64,000 bases of DNA from Chryseobacterium lacus (GCF_003336205.1 NZ_QPIE01000001.1:365685-429684); one strand, 5' to 3'; numbered from the stretch's first letter, positions 7,728 through 17,368 are shown. Program-made: numbers and translations. The notes: a model not told the origin generated them from the sequence alone.

Positions 7728-10017
7728 TGATTCCTCTGTATTTTAAAATTCCATAAACACCTAATGCAGCAATAGACAAAACAACGGATTCGATTAAAGT
7801 ATCAAATCCCCTAAAATCCACCAAAATCACATTAACCACGTTCTTCCCCTTTGCCAAGATATAAGCGTTTTCTGCATAAAAATGACTGATTTCCTTGCTG
7901 GCTGGATACACCAGCGACTGCAAAGTAATGAGCATAATTAAAGTACCAAAACTCAATGAAATCACGGCATCACGGAAAATAATTTTTTTATTTCTGAATG
8001 GAAGAAATCCTGGTAGTTTGAACAAAACCAAAACAAATAAAACCACCGTCAGCGTATCGATGGCGAACTGTGTCATCGCCAGATCGGGCGCACCATAAAA
8101 CACAAAAATCAGACAGAGACAGTATCCGATAACACCCAGACTCGCAATTGCGGTCAACCTAGAAGTCGTTTTGAGCGTGTAAAAAATAGAAACCAGAATA
8201 ATGATAAAAAACGTTAATTCGTAAATACTGAAACCCGATAAATCTTCTGTAATCAATTGTAAAGGAACCGTAGTAATCAAACGGTAGCCCACCAATCCGG
8301 TTATGAATAGAATAATCACAATCAGATAGTTACGCAGATAACCATTGTGCATCAATCGAGTATAATTAAATGCAAATTTTTTGAAAAACTCACCAAACGA
8401 TTCCGTGAGACTTTGTGGAGAAACGGGTTCGAGCTTGAGAACATTTTGTAGTGGCGTACGCAAATAGCGATTGAACACAAATAAAAACAAACCGAAAATA
8501 ATGGTAAAGATCGAAAGTATCAGCACCGTGTTGAATCCGTGCCAAAGCTTAAGATAAAGTTCAGTTTCTCTGACTGCAATTGATGTAAACGCATGATTCA
8601 GAATACCATCGTCTGCCAGAAAAGGGAAAATCCCAAAAATCAAAGTCAACAAACTTAAAATCACAACCGGCAACCAAAGAAAAACTGAAGGTTTGTGCAG
8701 GCGTGAAGGTTTTTGTATCGGTTCTCCCAAAAAGGGTTTTACACCTGCCAGAAATCCTGAACCAGCCAATAAAACATTGGTAGTAACTGCGAAAATAGTT
8801 AGGTAGACGCCCCATTGAGGGAAATTCAATGTAGATTCATAAATTAAATCTTTGCTGATGAATCCAAAGGTAAGCGGTACGCCGGCGCTCGACAAAGCTG
8901 CAATAAAAGCTGCAATCGCTACCACAGGCATATATTTTCCTAAGCCCGTAAGTTTTGTGATATCACGTGTGTGAACAGCGTGATCAATTATCCCCGCCGT
9001 GAGAAACAAAGTCGCTTTGTAAAGGGCGTGTACCAATATAAAAGTTACGGCCGCATAAAGGGCGTAATCGGTTCCGATGCCCAATAAAAAAACAATGATT
9101 CCTAATGCGGAAACCGTGGAATAAGCCAAAATCTCTTTGAGATCTGTTCGGAAAATACTGTGAAACGCGCCGTAAATCATGGTAATTCCGCCAACGATCA
9201 TCAGTGTATTATTCCAAATATATCCATCACTCAAAATGGGTGAAAACCGGGCCAGAATATAAATCCCGGCTTTTACCATGGTCGCCGAGTGTAGATAAGC
9301 TGAAACAGGTGTTGGAGCTGCCATCGCGCCGGGTAACCAGAAATGAAAAGGAAACTGAGCAGATTTTGTAAAAGCGCCTCCAAAAATAAAAATCAGAATC
9401 AGGATATACATTGAATTATTCTGCAATATTTCGCGCGAACTCATCAACTCCTGAATCGAAAAACTGCCGGTGATATTGGCGATCAGCAAGAATCCGGCAA
9501 GCAACAAAAAACCACCCAGCCCTGTAATGGCAAAAGCCGTCATGGCACTTTTCCGTGAGCTTTCTTCTTCGTTGTTAAATCCAATCAGGAAAAAGGACGT
9601 GATGCTGGTCAGTTCCCAGAACATGAACACCGTCATCAGATTGTCCGACAAAACCAAACCGAGCATAGAGCCCATAAACAGCGTCAGATAACAATAAAAC
9701 CGGTTGAGGTAGTGCGCATTTTTGAGGTAATCCGAAGCATAGAAATAAATCAATGTTCCAATTCCTGTAATGAGCAGGGAAAAAAGCATGGACAGCCCGT
9801 CCAGTTTAAAGTCCAGATTGATTCCCAGCGAGGGAATCCACTTGTAATGCAGGAGCAAACTGCTTTCCTCCTGGAGATTCATCATAAAATATCCAAAATA
9901 TAAAAACAATATCAGCGGAAAAATCGCCAAAAGCCTGTAATATTTGGGACGGAATGAATTCCCCGAAAAAAGAATCAGAAATGCGACGACAAAAACGGTT
10001 ATTAAGATACCTATCAT
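7711..10017 (-). CDS. mrpA: Na+/H+ antiporter subunit MrpA
   Basis: 768 residues from the ATG at 10017; the only longer option is a TTG at 10062, which falls on a probable -7 promoter box (10060-10067) and adds a polar stretch before the first helix. The N-terminal two thirds are NuoL/ND5-like, with motifs VFMFWELTSITSFFLIG (about 131-147) and FTKSAQFPFHFWLPGAMAAP (about 216-235), which contain the channel Glu and Lys. The C-terminal part is the MrpA-specific extension (GAPDLAMTQFAIDTL, about 658-672). This is the first gene of a seven-gene operon exchanging Na+ for H+ for pH and salt homeostasis. Confidence 0.94.
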   Translation of the reverse strand: MIGILITVFVVAFLILFSGNSFRPKYYRLLAIFPLILFLYFGYFMMNLQEESSLLLHYKWIPSLGINLDFKLDGLSMLFSLLITGIGTLIYFYASDYLKNAHYLNRFYCYLTLFMGSMLGLVLSDNLMTVFMFWELTSITSFFLIGFNNEEESSRKSAMTAFAITGLGGFLLLAGFLLIANITGSFSIQELMSSREILQNNSMYILILIFIFGGAFTKSAQFPFHFWLPGAMAAPTPVSAYLHSATMVKAGIYILARFSPILSDGYIWNNTLMIVGGITMIYGAFHSIFRTDLKEILAYSTVSALGIIVFLLGIGTDYALYAAVTFILVHALYKATLFLTAGIIDHAVHTRDITKLTGLGKYMPVVAIAAFIAALSSAGVPLTFGFISKDLIYESTLNFPQWGVYLTIFAVTTNVLLAGSGFLAGVKPFLGEPIQKPSRLHKPSVFLWLPVVILSLLTLIFGIFPFLADDGILNHAFTSIAVRETELYLKLWHGFNTVLILSIFTIIFGLFLFVFNRYLRTPLQNVLKLEPVSPQSLTESFGEFFKKFAFNYTRLMHNGYLRNYLIVIILFITGLVGYRLITTVPLQLITEDLSGFSIYELTFFIIILVSIFYTLKTTSRLTAIASLGVIGYCLCLIFVFYGAPDLAMTQFAIDTLTVVLFVLVLFKLPGFLPFRNKKIIFRDAVISLSFGTLIMLITLQSLVYPASKEISHFYAENAYILAKGKNVVNVILVDFRGFDTLIESVVLSIAALGVYGILKYRGINEEAD

Positions 10018-10059
10018 AAAGGTTTTTGTTTCAGTGTTCGTAAAAATACGAAAATCGAC

Positions 10060-10067
10060 CAAATCTA
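10060..10067 (-). promoter_or_regulatory. Candidate -7 box for the mrp operon
   Basis: CAAATCTA on the plus strand reads TAGATTTG on the minus strand, matching the Bacteroidota -7 consensus TAnnTTTG. It lies about 43 nt before the mrpA ATG. No clear -33 TTG is seen at the usual spacing. Confidence 0.45.
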
Positions 10068-10218
10068 ACGCTCTTCATAACACTAAAATCAGAGAAAATT
10101 TCAGAAAATAATTAGAACAATTATCTTTTTATTTCTAGATATTTTTCTTTTGGCACTAGTTTCCAAAATGTTGTAGCACCTGAAGCACTTGAATTTAGAT
10201 TTTTGAAATTAAATAAAA

Positions 10219-10262
10219 TAAACAAAAGCTCTGTCGAATGGCAGAGCTTTGTGTTTTAAAGC
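10219..10262 (-). terminator. Terminator after the small membrane protein gene (copy 2 of the repeated hairpin)
   Basis: AAAGCTCTGTC (10225-10235) pairs with GGCAGAGCTTT (10240-10250) around a GAAT loop. On the minus strand it is followed by a T-rich tail, so it should end the gene at 10284-10586. It is homologous to the hairpin at 4161-4200. Confidence 0.65.
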
Positions 10263-10283
10263 TAAACAGCAATTATCAAACTT

Positions 10284-10586
10284 TTAAAAAATTTTCGTCC
10301 AAATAAAGAAAATAAAAAGAATAGAACCTAAGTTGAAAGCTAAGCCTAAAATATATTTCCTGCTTGCCTTTTTCCTATTTTGTGTCGAATCATTTTTCTT
10401 AAAAAGCATGAAACAAAGCAATACAATATTAGCAGTGAACGGCAATACAGACAAGATCTTAAAATCTGCATTTAAAAACCCTCTTCTGAAGAGAAATTCC
10501 AAAATATAACCTAAGAGAAAAAGAAAAAAGATAATTTCATTGATATTGTTTTCAATCTTAGTTTTATTTAAAATTGACTTAACCAT
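10284..10586 (-). CDS. Small membrane protein of unknown function
   Basis: 100 residues from the ATG at 10586 (a GTG six bases earlier is possible). Three hydrophobic segments (about residues 15-33, 40-60 and 79-99) are separated by a basic polar loop (KKNDSTQNRKKASRK). I do not recognise the family. It stands alone, about 200 nt upstream of mrpA and 130 nt downstream of the S9 peptidase gene, and is followed by a terminator. It could be coding by composition and codon use, but nothing more specific can be said. Confidence 0.55.
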   Translation of the reverse strand: MVKSILNKTKIENNINEIIFFLFLLGYILEFLFRRGFLNADFKILSVLPFTANIVLLCFMLFKKNDSTQNRKKASRKYILGLAFNLGSILFIFFIWTKIF

Positions 10587-10718
10587 AAACACAAGTTGTG
10601 AATTCGTAAATCATAATAGCAAGACCTACTCATGATAATAGAATTAAATCTCACCAAACATATCAAATTTAATTCACTTTTACAAATATGGCTAGTAATA
10701 ATATTAATTTGTTTCCTA

Positions 10719-12857
10719 TTATTTTAGATGTTCATTAAAATAATCCGTCACTTTCTGCATCAAATGTACTCTGTCTTTTCCTAAAACATTATGTGCATGG
10801 CCGGGATACACTGCATAATCCACCTGAACACCGGAATCGACAGCTGCTTTCAGAAACTTTATGGAATGCTGCCAAACGACTACATCATCCTGAGCACCAT
10901 GAATCAGCAATAATTTTCCTTTCAAATTCTGAACTTTATCCAACAGATTGCTCCGGGAATATCCTTCAGAGTTTTCTTCCGGTGTATCCATATATCTTTC
11001 GGTGTACATAATTTCGTACATATTCCAATCGATAACAGGTCCACCTGCAACTCCAGCTTTGAAAACATCAGGATGACGAAGCATCAAACTTGTGGCCATG
11101 AATCCGCCATAGCTCCAACCATGAACGCCCATCCGTAGCGAATCCACATAAGGTAAAGATTTAAGATATTCTACTCCTTTCAACTGATCTTGCATTTCAA
11201 CCGTTCCCATATCCCGGAACACCGCTTGCTCGAATTTCATACCGCGGTTGCTTGATCCTCTTCCATCCATCGTGAAAACGATGTAGCCGTTTTGCGCCAT
11301 ATATTCATACCAAAGATTGCCTGAAGCCGGAAATGCATTGGTAATCAACTGTAAATGAGGTCCGTTATAGAGGTAAACGATAACCGGGTATTTTTGGTTC
11401 GGATCAAAATCAGTAGGAAGAATCAATTTTCCATAAAGCGGCGTACCGTCATCTGCAGAGAGTACAATATTTTTCACTTCCGGCCGCTGATAGTTTTTCA
11501 GGGTGTTTTCTGAAGTCAGAATATTGGTGCTTTTCAGTGTTTGGGTATTAATAAGGTTAACAACTCGTGGTGAATTTGCATTGCTATAACTGTCATAAAG
11601 CCAGTTGCCATCTTTACTTAGAACGCCCGTGTGTACGCCTTCCGCTTGATCCAAACGCTGTATTTTGTAATTATTCCAGTTCACGCGATACAAATGTTTT
11701 TCCAGAGGAGTTTCTTTAGTCGCTGTGAAATAAATATCTTTTTTCTTTTCATTAAAACCTAAGAAATCCGTCACCAGCCATTCTCCTTTTGTGAGTTGCG
11801 AGACCAGTCCTTTTTCTAAATGATAATGAAAAAGATGATTGAAACCGGTTCTCTGACTTTGCCAGATGAAATCTACCGATGAATTTGGGAAAAATATCAA
11901 CGGATGCTGAGGTTCCACATATTTATCATTTTTTTCTTCAAAAACAGTTCTCATTAAATTTCCGGAAACGGCATCATACTGATTCATCTGAAGGTGATTC
12001 TGCGCACGGTTCAGCACTCCTACAAAAATCGACTTGTTATCCGGATTCCAGGTAACTGCGGTTAAATATTGTTCCGGATCGCCTTCTATATTGAGAAATT
12101 TCGTTGATGCAGTTTTAATATCATAAACACCAAGAGTCACTTCATGGGATTTGGAACCGGCCATCGGATACTTAATATTAACATTTTTTGCCGGCGTCAC
12201 ACTCCAGTCAATCACGGGATAATCCGCTACCATGGTTTGATCCATTCTATAAAAAGCAATTTTCTGATAATCCGGAGAAATAAAAATGCCTTCACTGATG
12301 CCAAATTCCTGTCTGTGTACCGCTTGTCCGTTCACTATATTTTCATCCTGATCGGAAGTAATCGCAACAGATTTTCCATTTCTGTTCAGATAAAGATTAT
12401 TATTTACGGTATAAACCCACGTTTCTTGATCGCCGAGTAACTGAATATTGGCGGCATCTTCAGGAAGTTCTATCGTTTTTTTTAAGTTCCAGATTTTTCC
12501 AGATTTCTCCCACCAGAAGAGATTATTTTTTTGTTGATAATATCCTTTGTTTCCCGAAATAAATTTCATGGGTGGAAGCGCGCGGAGTTTTTGATCCTGA
12601 CTCAATTTGCCGTTGATCTGATACAATGAGATCAATGTATCCGGTTTTCCTGTTTTTAAATCTGTAATTATATAGCCGTTTCTGACACTCTGAAGATGTG
12701 ATTTTCCGTCTTCTGACCAAGAGAATTGTGTAATATTTTTTACCGCAAGATTGCTCCGGAGCCCGTTAACGGCTTCAGCCATTGTGAATTTCTGATTTTG
12801 AGCCAAGATCCAGCTGCTGGCTAACAGAAATAATAAAGTAAATTTTGAGAATTTCAT
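10719..12857 (-). CDS. Secreted S9 family peptidase (dipeptidyl peptidase IV type)
   Basis: 712 residues from the ATG at 12857, which opens a clear signal peptide (KFSKFTLLFLLASSWILAQ). A longer frame from 13031 would bury that signal and run into the PAP2 gene. The N-terminal half is the eight-bladed DPP-IV beta-propeller; the C-terminal 250 residues are the alpha/beta-hydrolase. The nucleophile is in GWSYGGFM (Ser about 582), the acid in HGAQDDVV (Asp about 658) and the base in YPGHAHNV (His about 689). Family members release dipeptides, usually X-Pro, from peptide N-termini in the periplasm, often to feed amino-acid-fermenting or proteolytic metabolism. Transcribed alone. Confidence 0.92.
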   Translation of the reverse strand: MKFSKFTLLFLLASSWILAQNQKFTMAEAVNGLRSNLAVKNITQFSWSEDGKSHLQSVRNGYIITDLKTGKPDTLISLYQINGKLSQDQKLRALPPMKFISGNKGYYQQKNNLFWWEKSGKIWNLKKTIELPEDAANIQLLGDQETWVYTVNNNLYLNRNGKSVAITSDQDENIVNGQAVHRQEFGISEGIFISPDYQKIAFYRMDQTMVADYPVIDWSVTPAKNVNIKYPMAGSKSHEVTLGVYDIKTASTKFLNIEGDPEQYLTAVTWNPDNKSIFVGVLNRAQNHLQMNQYDAVSGNLMRTVFEEKNDKYVEPQHPLIFFPNSSVDFIWQSQRTGFNHLFHYHLEKGLVSQLTKGEWLVTDFLGFNEKKKDIYFTATKETPLEKHLYRVNWNNYKIQRLDQAEGVHTGVLSKDGNWLYDSYSNANSPRVVNLINTQTLKSTNILTSENTLKNYQRPEVKNIVLSADDGTPLYGKLILPTDFDPNQKYPVIVYLYNGPHLQLITNAFPASGNLWYEYMAQNGYIVFTMDGRGSSNRGMKFEQAVFRDMGTVEMQDQLKGVEYLKSLPYVDSLRMGVHGWSYGGFMATSLMLRHPDVFKAGVAGGPVIDWNMYEIMYTERYMDTPEENSEGYSRSNLLDKVQNLKGKLLLIHGAQDDVVVWQHSIKFLKAAVDSGVQVDYAVYPGHAHNVLGKDRVHLMQKVTDYFNEHLK

Positions 12858-12909
12858 TTGAGAAAAAAATTTCCTCAAAAATAAGAAATAAATGTTAAAG
12901 AATGTTAAT

Positions 12910-13884
12910 TTAAAACTGAATATTAACGCCAACCGTTTGGTAACCATAGACCGAAGAAGCGGCAACACTGATTTTGTACTGGCTTTTTTGTGCCATATTT
13001 TTTCCGGATTTGGTAATGCGTGACGCTGCAATATTTTTCCCGATGAGATATCCGATGAAAATAGCGATCGGATAATCCGCAGCCCAATGCACCCTGCTTT
13101 GCATCATTTCAAAACTCATCAATCCTAACAAAGTATATCCGACAGGTTTCAACCACTTTTTTTCGGGATAATTTTCCGTTAAAACCGTAAGTGCTGCCAT
13201 CGCCGTAGTAAGATGTCCGGAGGGCATGGCATCATACCGCGAAGTATCTTTTTGATAGGCAGAAAAGCTCGGTGCAAATTTCCAGTAACTGTGTTCCCTG
13301 CCGTCACCAAAAGTGATAAAAGGACTTTCTCTTCCGGTAATTCTTTTCAGCGGCTGAACAAATAAACCGGCCTGTGCAATACTTTCCAACAATTGTAAAG
13401 CGGTACTTTGAGAACGGTAATCGTTCTTCAAAAAACCATAAGTTCCCAAACCGGCACTGATCAGAATCACCGTCGTTCCGTTTCCAATAAAATAAAGAGC
13501 AGAAGCTGCATCTGCAGGAACAATTTCCAGAAATCCGAGTTTATTGTATTGGTGATCTTCATTTAAGCCAAGCGATTCACCAAAATTTCTGCTTTCTTTT
13601 ATCAGCCAAGGATCTGCGGGAATCAACGCCAAAGTGGCTCCTACTGCTGCCAAGCCGAATGGATAATAAGGCTTTGAAACAAAATCGGTAGCCGTTGCAA
13701 CAAAATTTCTTGGAATTTTATTTACAGCATCCCAAACCCTTGGTTTTTTATAAACGAAAGTTTCAGTTTCCGAAATCTTATATTCCTGAGTATCAACTAT
13801 TGCTTGTGTTGAATCGATAGATTGTTGACTATAGAAAAAAGCAACAGCGAAAGAAAACAGAAAAAAGTAGAGTTTTTTAATCAT
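12910..13884 (-). CDS. PAP2 superfamily phosphatase, divergent
   Basis: 324 residues from the ATG at 13884, which gives a signal peptide (MIKKLYFFLFSFAVAFFYSQ). The PAP2 core is at residues about 190-290: KRITGRESP for motif 1, MPSGHLTTA for motif 2, and SRVHWAADYP for motif 3. Motif 3 is unusual: the family spacing is SR-x5-H-x3-D, but here the Arg is only two residues before the His. The active site may therefore be altered. Such proteins dephosphorylate lipid or undecaprenyl pyrophosphates at the periplasmic face. The start overlaps the upstream PAP2 gene by 8 nt, so the two form an operon. Confidence 0.85.
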   Translation of the reverse strand: MIKKLYFFLFSFAVAFFYSQQSIDSTQAIVDTQEYKISETETFVYKKPRVWDAVNKIPRNFVATATDFVSKPYYPFGLAAVGATLALIPADPWLIKESRNFGESLGLNEDHQYNKLGFLEIVPADAASALYFIGNGTTVILISAGLGTYGFLKNDYRSQSTALQLLESIAQAGLFVQPLKRITGRESPFITFGDGREHSYWKFAPSFSAYQKDTSRYDAMPSGHLTTAMAALTVLTENYPEKKWLKPVGYTLLGLMSFEMMQSRVHWAADYPIAIFIGYLIGKNIAASRITKSGKNMAQKSQYKISVAASSVYGYQTVGVNIQF

Positions 13885-14605
13885 GTTCAGGAGACAAAGT
13901 GTTTGAATGATATACCACACCATCAAATGGATCGGTGGTAGATTTCGGTTTATTCCATTTGTATTGGTGAGTCCAATAGGCGAGTCTGGCAGAAAGAATT
14001 CCTAATCCTGCTCCAAAAAGCACATCGGAAATATAATGTTTGTTATTAATCATCCTCATCACACCGACACCGGAAGCAACTCCGTAAGCTGCATAAGGAA
14101 CCCAGGGATGATGCTGTCCATATTCGATGGAAACCAATGCCGCACCTGCGAACGCATTGGCGGTATGCCCGGAAGGAAAAGAATAAGCAGAACCATCGGG
14201 CCGCTGATGATTCAACGTGCTTTTCAATAGATGAATCATCCCTAAATTCATAATCTGTGCTTTAATGATAATGGCGGTTCTGTTCTTCCAGTCCGTTCTC
14301 GGCGTCATTCCGATCCATTCAAAAGCATACAATCCGGCAAAAGGTAAAAATTGGGCATAATCGTCTACGGAATTCTGATATTCTGAAAATCGCCTTGCAC
14401 CGTTGGCCATTGTCTCCTTTACATCTTTTTTCCCATTTCCGTCTGATACGGCACCGGCGAACATCAGAAGTACAGGAAGATAGGTTTTATTCTTATCAAA
14501 TTTATAGCGAATATCTTTCGGAATATGGACTGAATCTGACAGGGATTGTCCGAACGTTTTGCTAAAGAGGAGCAAGCCCAAACAACAGAGTATGAGAGTT
14601 TTCAT
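13877..14605 (-). CDS. PAP2 superfamily phosphatase
   Basis: 242 residues with a signal peptide (KTLILCCLGLLLFSKTFGQ). All three PAP2 motifs are canonical: KSTLNHQRP (K-x6-RP), FPSGHTANA, and RMINNKHYISD (R-x5-H-x3-D), with the second and third His as catalytic residues. The likely role is removing phosphate from lipid phosphates or undecaprenyl pyrophosphate on the periplasmic side; the substrate is unknown. It is the first gene of a two-gene operon with a divergent PAP2 relative, divergently oriented from yceI. Confidence 0.88.
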   Translation of the reverse strand: MKTLILCCLGLLLFSKTFGQSLSDSVHIPKDIRYKFDKNKTYLPVLLMFAGAVSDGNGKKDVKETMANGARRFSEYQNSVDDYAQFLPFAGLYAFEWIGMTPRTDWKNRTAIIIKAQIMNLGMIHLLKSTLNHQRPDGSAYSFPSGHTANAFAGAALVSIEYGQHHPWVPYAAYGVASGVGVMRMINNKHYISDVLFGAGLGILSARLAYWTHQYKWNKPKSTTDPFDGVVYHSNTLSPEHD

Positions 14606-14706
14606 AGTTTTTTTGCAAATCTAATGAAAATTAATAAATTCCATAATCTTATAAGGGTTTTATGCATTTATTATCTTAGATCAATGGAAATCATTGATGA
14701 AGGCTT

Positions 14707-14714
14707 TACTTTTG
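14707..14714 (+). promoter_or_regulatory. Candidate -7 box for the YceI gene
   Basis: TACTTTTG fits TAnnTTTG and lies 34 nt before the ATG at 14749. A -33 TTG at standard spacing is not evident. Confidence 0.45.
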
Positions 14715-14748
14715 CATCAGTTAATTAATCAATTTAAAACAAAATATT

Positions 14749-15258
14749 ATGGCAACAAAATGGAATTTAGACCCTGCACACAGTGAAATTACTTTCAAAG
14801 TAAGACACATGATGATTTCAAATGTAAAAGGTGAATTCACCGACTTTGACGTACAGTTGGAAAGCGAAGACGACAATTTTAAAAACGTCACAGCAAAAGC
14901 TGAAATAAAAACCGATTCTATCAACACAAAAAGTGCAGACAGAGATACTCACCTGAAAAGTGCAGATTTCTTCAATGCCGAAAAGCATCCGCTCATTACT
15001 TTTACTACCAACTCCATGAATGATCATGTTTCCGGAAACATTACCATGAACGGAATCACCAAACCTATTGATCTAGATATAAGCTACGGCGGAACTAGCG
15101 TAGATCCTTGGGGAAATACAAAAGCAGGTTTTTCTTTTGAAGGAAAAATCAAAAGAAGTGATTTCGGGCTGAACTGGAATGCAGCGCTAGAAACAGGAGG
15201 TGTAATGGTGTCGGATGAAGTGAAAATTGCGGGCGATCTGCAGTTTGTAAAAGCGTAA
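14749..15258 (+). CDS. YceI family protein
   Basis: 169 residues of the YceI lipocalin-like fold, which in other bacteria binds polyisoprenoids. The opening W-x-L-D-P-x-H-S (KWNLDPAHSEITFKVRHMM) and the later SADFFNAEKHPLITFTT and SDFGLNW blocks are diagnostic. No signal peptide is seen, as for many flavobacterial homologues, so it may be cytoplasmic although Escherichia coli YceI is periplasmic. Single gene with its own promoter box and a strong terminator at 15322. Confidence 0.92.
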   Translation: MATKWNLDPAHSEITFKVRHMMISNVKGEFTDFDVQLESEDDNFKNVTAKAEIKTDSINTKSADRDTHLKSADFFNAEKHPLITFTTNSMNDHVSGNITMNGITKPIDLDISYGGTSVDPWGNTKAGFSFEGKIKRSDFGLNWNAALETGGVMVSDEVKIAGDLQFVKA

Positions 15259-15321
15259 CACATCATAAAAGGCCATTTCACCAATGTCCTTTTATTTCAC
15301 ATCACAAATATTAACTTGATC

Positions 15322-15359
15322 ATCAGACAAAGTGCATTTCATTTTGTCTGATTTTTTTT
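15322..15359 (+). terminator. Strong terminator after yceI
   Basis: ATCAGACAAA (15322-15331) pairs perfectly with TTTGTCTGAT (15343-15352) and is followed by seven T. It sits between converging genes. Confidence 0.85.
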
Positions 15360-15373
15360 GAAAAATGGCCAGA

Positions 15374-16456
15374 TTAGTTGTTTCTGAAAGCAGCCATATC
15401 CAGTTTCAGAGAGAAAAAATTGGAGTAAAAATTACTGCTCCCAATTCCTGAATTGGTAATCGCATAATCCAGCGTTAGTCCGCGGTATTTTATCCCAATC
15501 CCGGCGCTGGGCTGAAACGAAACTTTCCGCTGTAAATCTTCAATATCCGTTACCGTCTGAAAACGATTGACGCCCAATCTCACAAAAATGAGGTCGTCGT
15601 AAACCATTTCTGCACCGGCATACGGCGTAATACTCGCAAAATCTGTAGAAACCAACGCAGCAGTTTTCGCAAAATCTACATTAATTCCGGCTTCCGGAAG
15701 AATAGAAATATATTGGGTAATGTCAAAATTTTTGCTGGCTCCGATGTTGAGTTTAGGCATCGTAAGTTCCATTTTGTCTTTCGGTGCAGGGTTGAATTCT
15801 TCACCATTTACGATGGCGGAAAGTTCTTTCTGATCTACATTCCAGAAGTTAACGGTAGTTGTCGCATCCCGAAGCATCGCTCCGTAATTCCAACCGCTGT
15901 CTGAGTGATAAATAGCCCCCACATCGAACCCGAATCCAAAAGCATTGGCGAATTTTCCGACATTTCTGTACACGAGTTTAGCATTCACACCGGCGGAGAT
16001 TTTCTGATTTCCTCCCGGATTAAAAGCGTAGGAAACCAGCGCAGCATAATCTGCCTGAGAAAATTTGGTGATTCTGTCGTAATCAATATTTCCTTCCGTA
16101 TCTATCATTTGAGTAGTATTCAGAATGTTATCCACACCCAACCGAACTACAGAAACAGCGAAAACACCGCCGCTGTCTTCAAGTGTTTTTGCATAGGCGA
16201 TATAATCGTATTTGGCGATACTTTCGAAATATTCTGCGTGCATGGCCGCTCCCTGCCAGTCTTTTTCTATTCCAAGCAAACCTGCAGGATTCCACATGGG
16301 GGAATACACATCATTCTGGCTGCTGATCACAGCACCACCCATTGCGAGACCTCTGGCTCCGGCACCGATATTTAGAAATTCATTGGAATATTTACGAACG
16401 ATCTGAGCATCAGCCAATACTCCTGTAAATATGAATAATGCTAGTAATTTTTTCAT
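15374..16456 (-). CDS. PorV/PorQ family outer membrane protein (PorV2-like)
   Basis: 360 residues with a signal peptide (KKLLALFIFTGVLADAQ). The mature start YSNEFLNIGAGARGLAMGGA and the nearby NDVYSPMWNPAGLLG are the signature of the PorV/UPF0164 beta-barrels related to FadL. PorV itself is the T9SS shuttle that hands cargo to the PorU sortase. This shorter protein matches the PorV2 subgroup, whose role is not established. It ends in alternating strands with a C-terminal aromatic/hydrophobic strand. It is the last gene of the LemA-TPM-EamA run and overlaps the EamA gene by 4 nt. Confidence 0.85.
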   Translation of the reverse strand: MKKLLALFIFTGVLADAQIVRKYSNEFLNIGAGARGLAMGGAVISSQNDVYSPMWNPAGLLGIEKDWQGAAMHAEYFESIAKYDYIAYAKTLEDSGGVFAVSVVRLGVDNILNTTQMIDTEGNIDYDRITKFSQADYAALVSYAFNPGGNQKISAGVNAKLVYRNVGKFANAFGFGFDVGAIYHSDSGWNYGAMLRDATTTVNFWNVDQKELSAIVNGEEFNPAPKDKMELTMPKLNIGASKNFDITQYISILPEAGINVDFAKTAALVSTDFASITPYAGAEMVYDDLIFVRLGVNRFQTVTDIEDLQRKVSFQPSAGIGIKYRGLTLDYAITNSGIGSSNFYSNFFSLKLDMAAFRNN

Positions 16457-17346
16457 TGGATTTCGGAGTTTAGTTTCTTTTTGATTCTTTTCGATTTTAA
16501 AATTCCATTGATAATAATTGCCAAAATCATAACAAATGACGCTATATAAAATAAAGTACTCATCTGTTCCGATTCTCCAAAGATAAAAAAAGCAAGGATA
16601 ATTCCGTATACGGGTTCTAAATTTACTGTAAGAACAAGTGTAAACGGCGAAATATACTTCATCAGGTTAACAGATTCCAGCATGGGAAATGCAGTGAAAA
16701 CTCCGGCCAACAATACTACCAGTGCGAGGTCTCTCCCACTGAGATCCACTACCTCAGCGAGTTGTCCGGATAAGACTGAAAATAACGCAACAATAAGAAA
16801 ACCACCGAAAATTTCATAAAAAATAATATTTCCCGAACTGGTTCTGCCATACAGTTTGCCATTGAACACGGAAAAAACGGTACCGAAAAGTGCTGCCAGA
16901 ATTCCATAGAAAATCCCCTCTTTGTATCGGAATTCTACATTGAAGATCAGGGAAATACAAAGTACAATGACCACTCCGATAATAACCTCGGGAAGATCTA
17001 TTTTTCGTTTAAAAACAATCGGTTCGAGAATAGCTGCAAACAGGGTGGAAAGCGAAAGGCAACTTAATGCGATGGAAACATTGGATATTTTAATCGAATA
17101 AAAAAAACAAAGCCAGTGAAACGCCATGAATCCACCAATAGTTACCAACTGGTACATGAGCTTCGTTGGAACATGAAGCGATTTTTTCTGTATAAATCTG
17201 ATAAAAACAAACAAAATTGCTGCGGCAAAGAGCATCCGGTAAAACACCAGAGTTTGCGCATCTGCTGTAATCAGTTTTCCAATAATCGCCGTAAATCCCC
17301 AAAGAAATACGATCAGATGCAATCTGAACAGTGCTGCATTTTTCAT
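16453..17346 (-). CDS. DMT family (EamA) transporter
   Basis: 297 residues from the ATG at 17346; a longer frame to 17451 runs through the low-complexity end of the TPM gene and is rejected. Ten hydrophobic helices in two EamA repeats, with the N-terminal FLWGFTAIIGKLI and the second-half motif ISPFTLVLTVNLEPVYG typical of drug/metabolite exporters. The substrate is unknown; relatives export amino acids or nucleosides. It follows the TPM gene by 22 nt and overlaps the PorV2-like gene by ATGA. Confidence 0.9.
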   Translation of the reverse strand: MKNAALFRLHLIVFLWGFTAIIGKLITADAQTLVFYRMLFAAAILFVFIRFIQKKSLHVPTKLMYQLVTIGGFMAFHWLCFFYSIKISNVSIALSCLSLSTLFAAILEPIVFKRKIDLPEVIIGVVIVLCISLIFNVEFRYKEGIFYGILAALFGTVFSVFNGKLYGRTSSGNIIFYEIFGGFLIVALFSVLSGQLAEVVDLSGRDLALVVLLAGVFTAFPMLESVNLMKYISPFTLVLTVNLEPVYGIILAFFIFGESEQMSTLFYIASFVMILAIIINGILKSKRIKKKLNSEIQ

Positions 17347-17368
17347 ATAATTTGCAAAGCTACGGTTT

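Noticed and set aside
12858..13031. N-terminal extension of the S9 peptidase
   Set aside because: It overlaps the PAP2 gene and would place a normal signal peptide 58 residues inside the protein.
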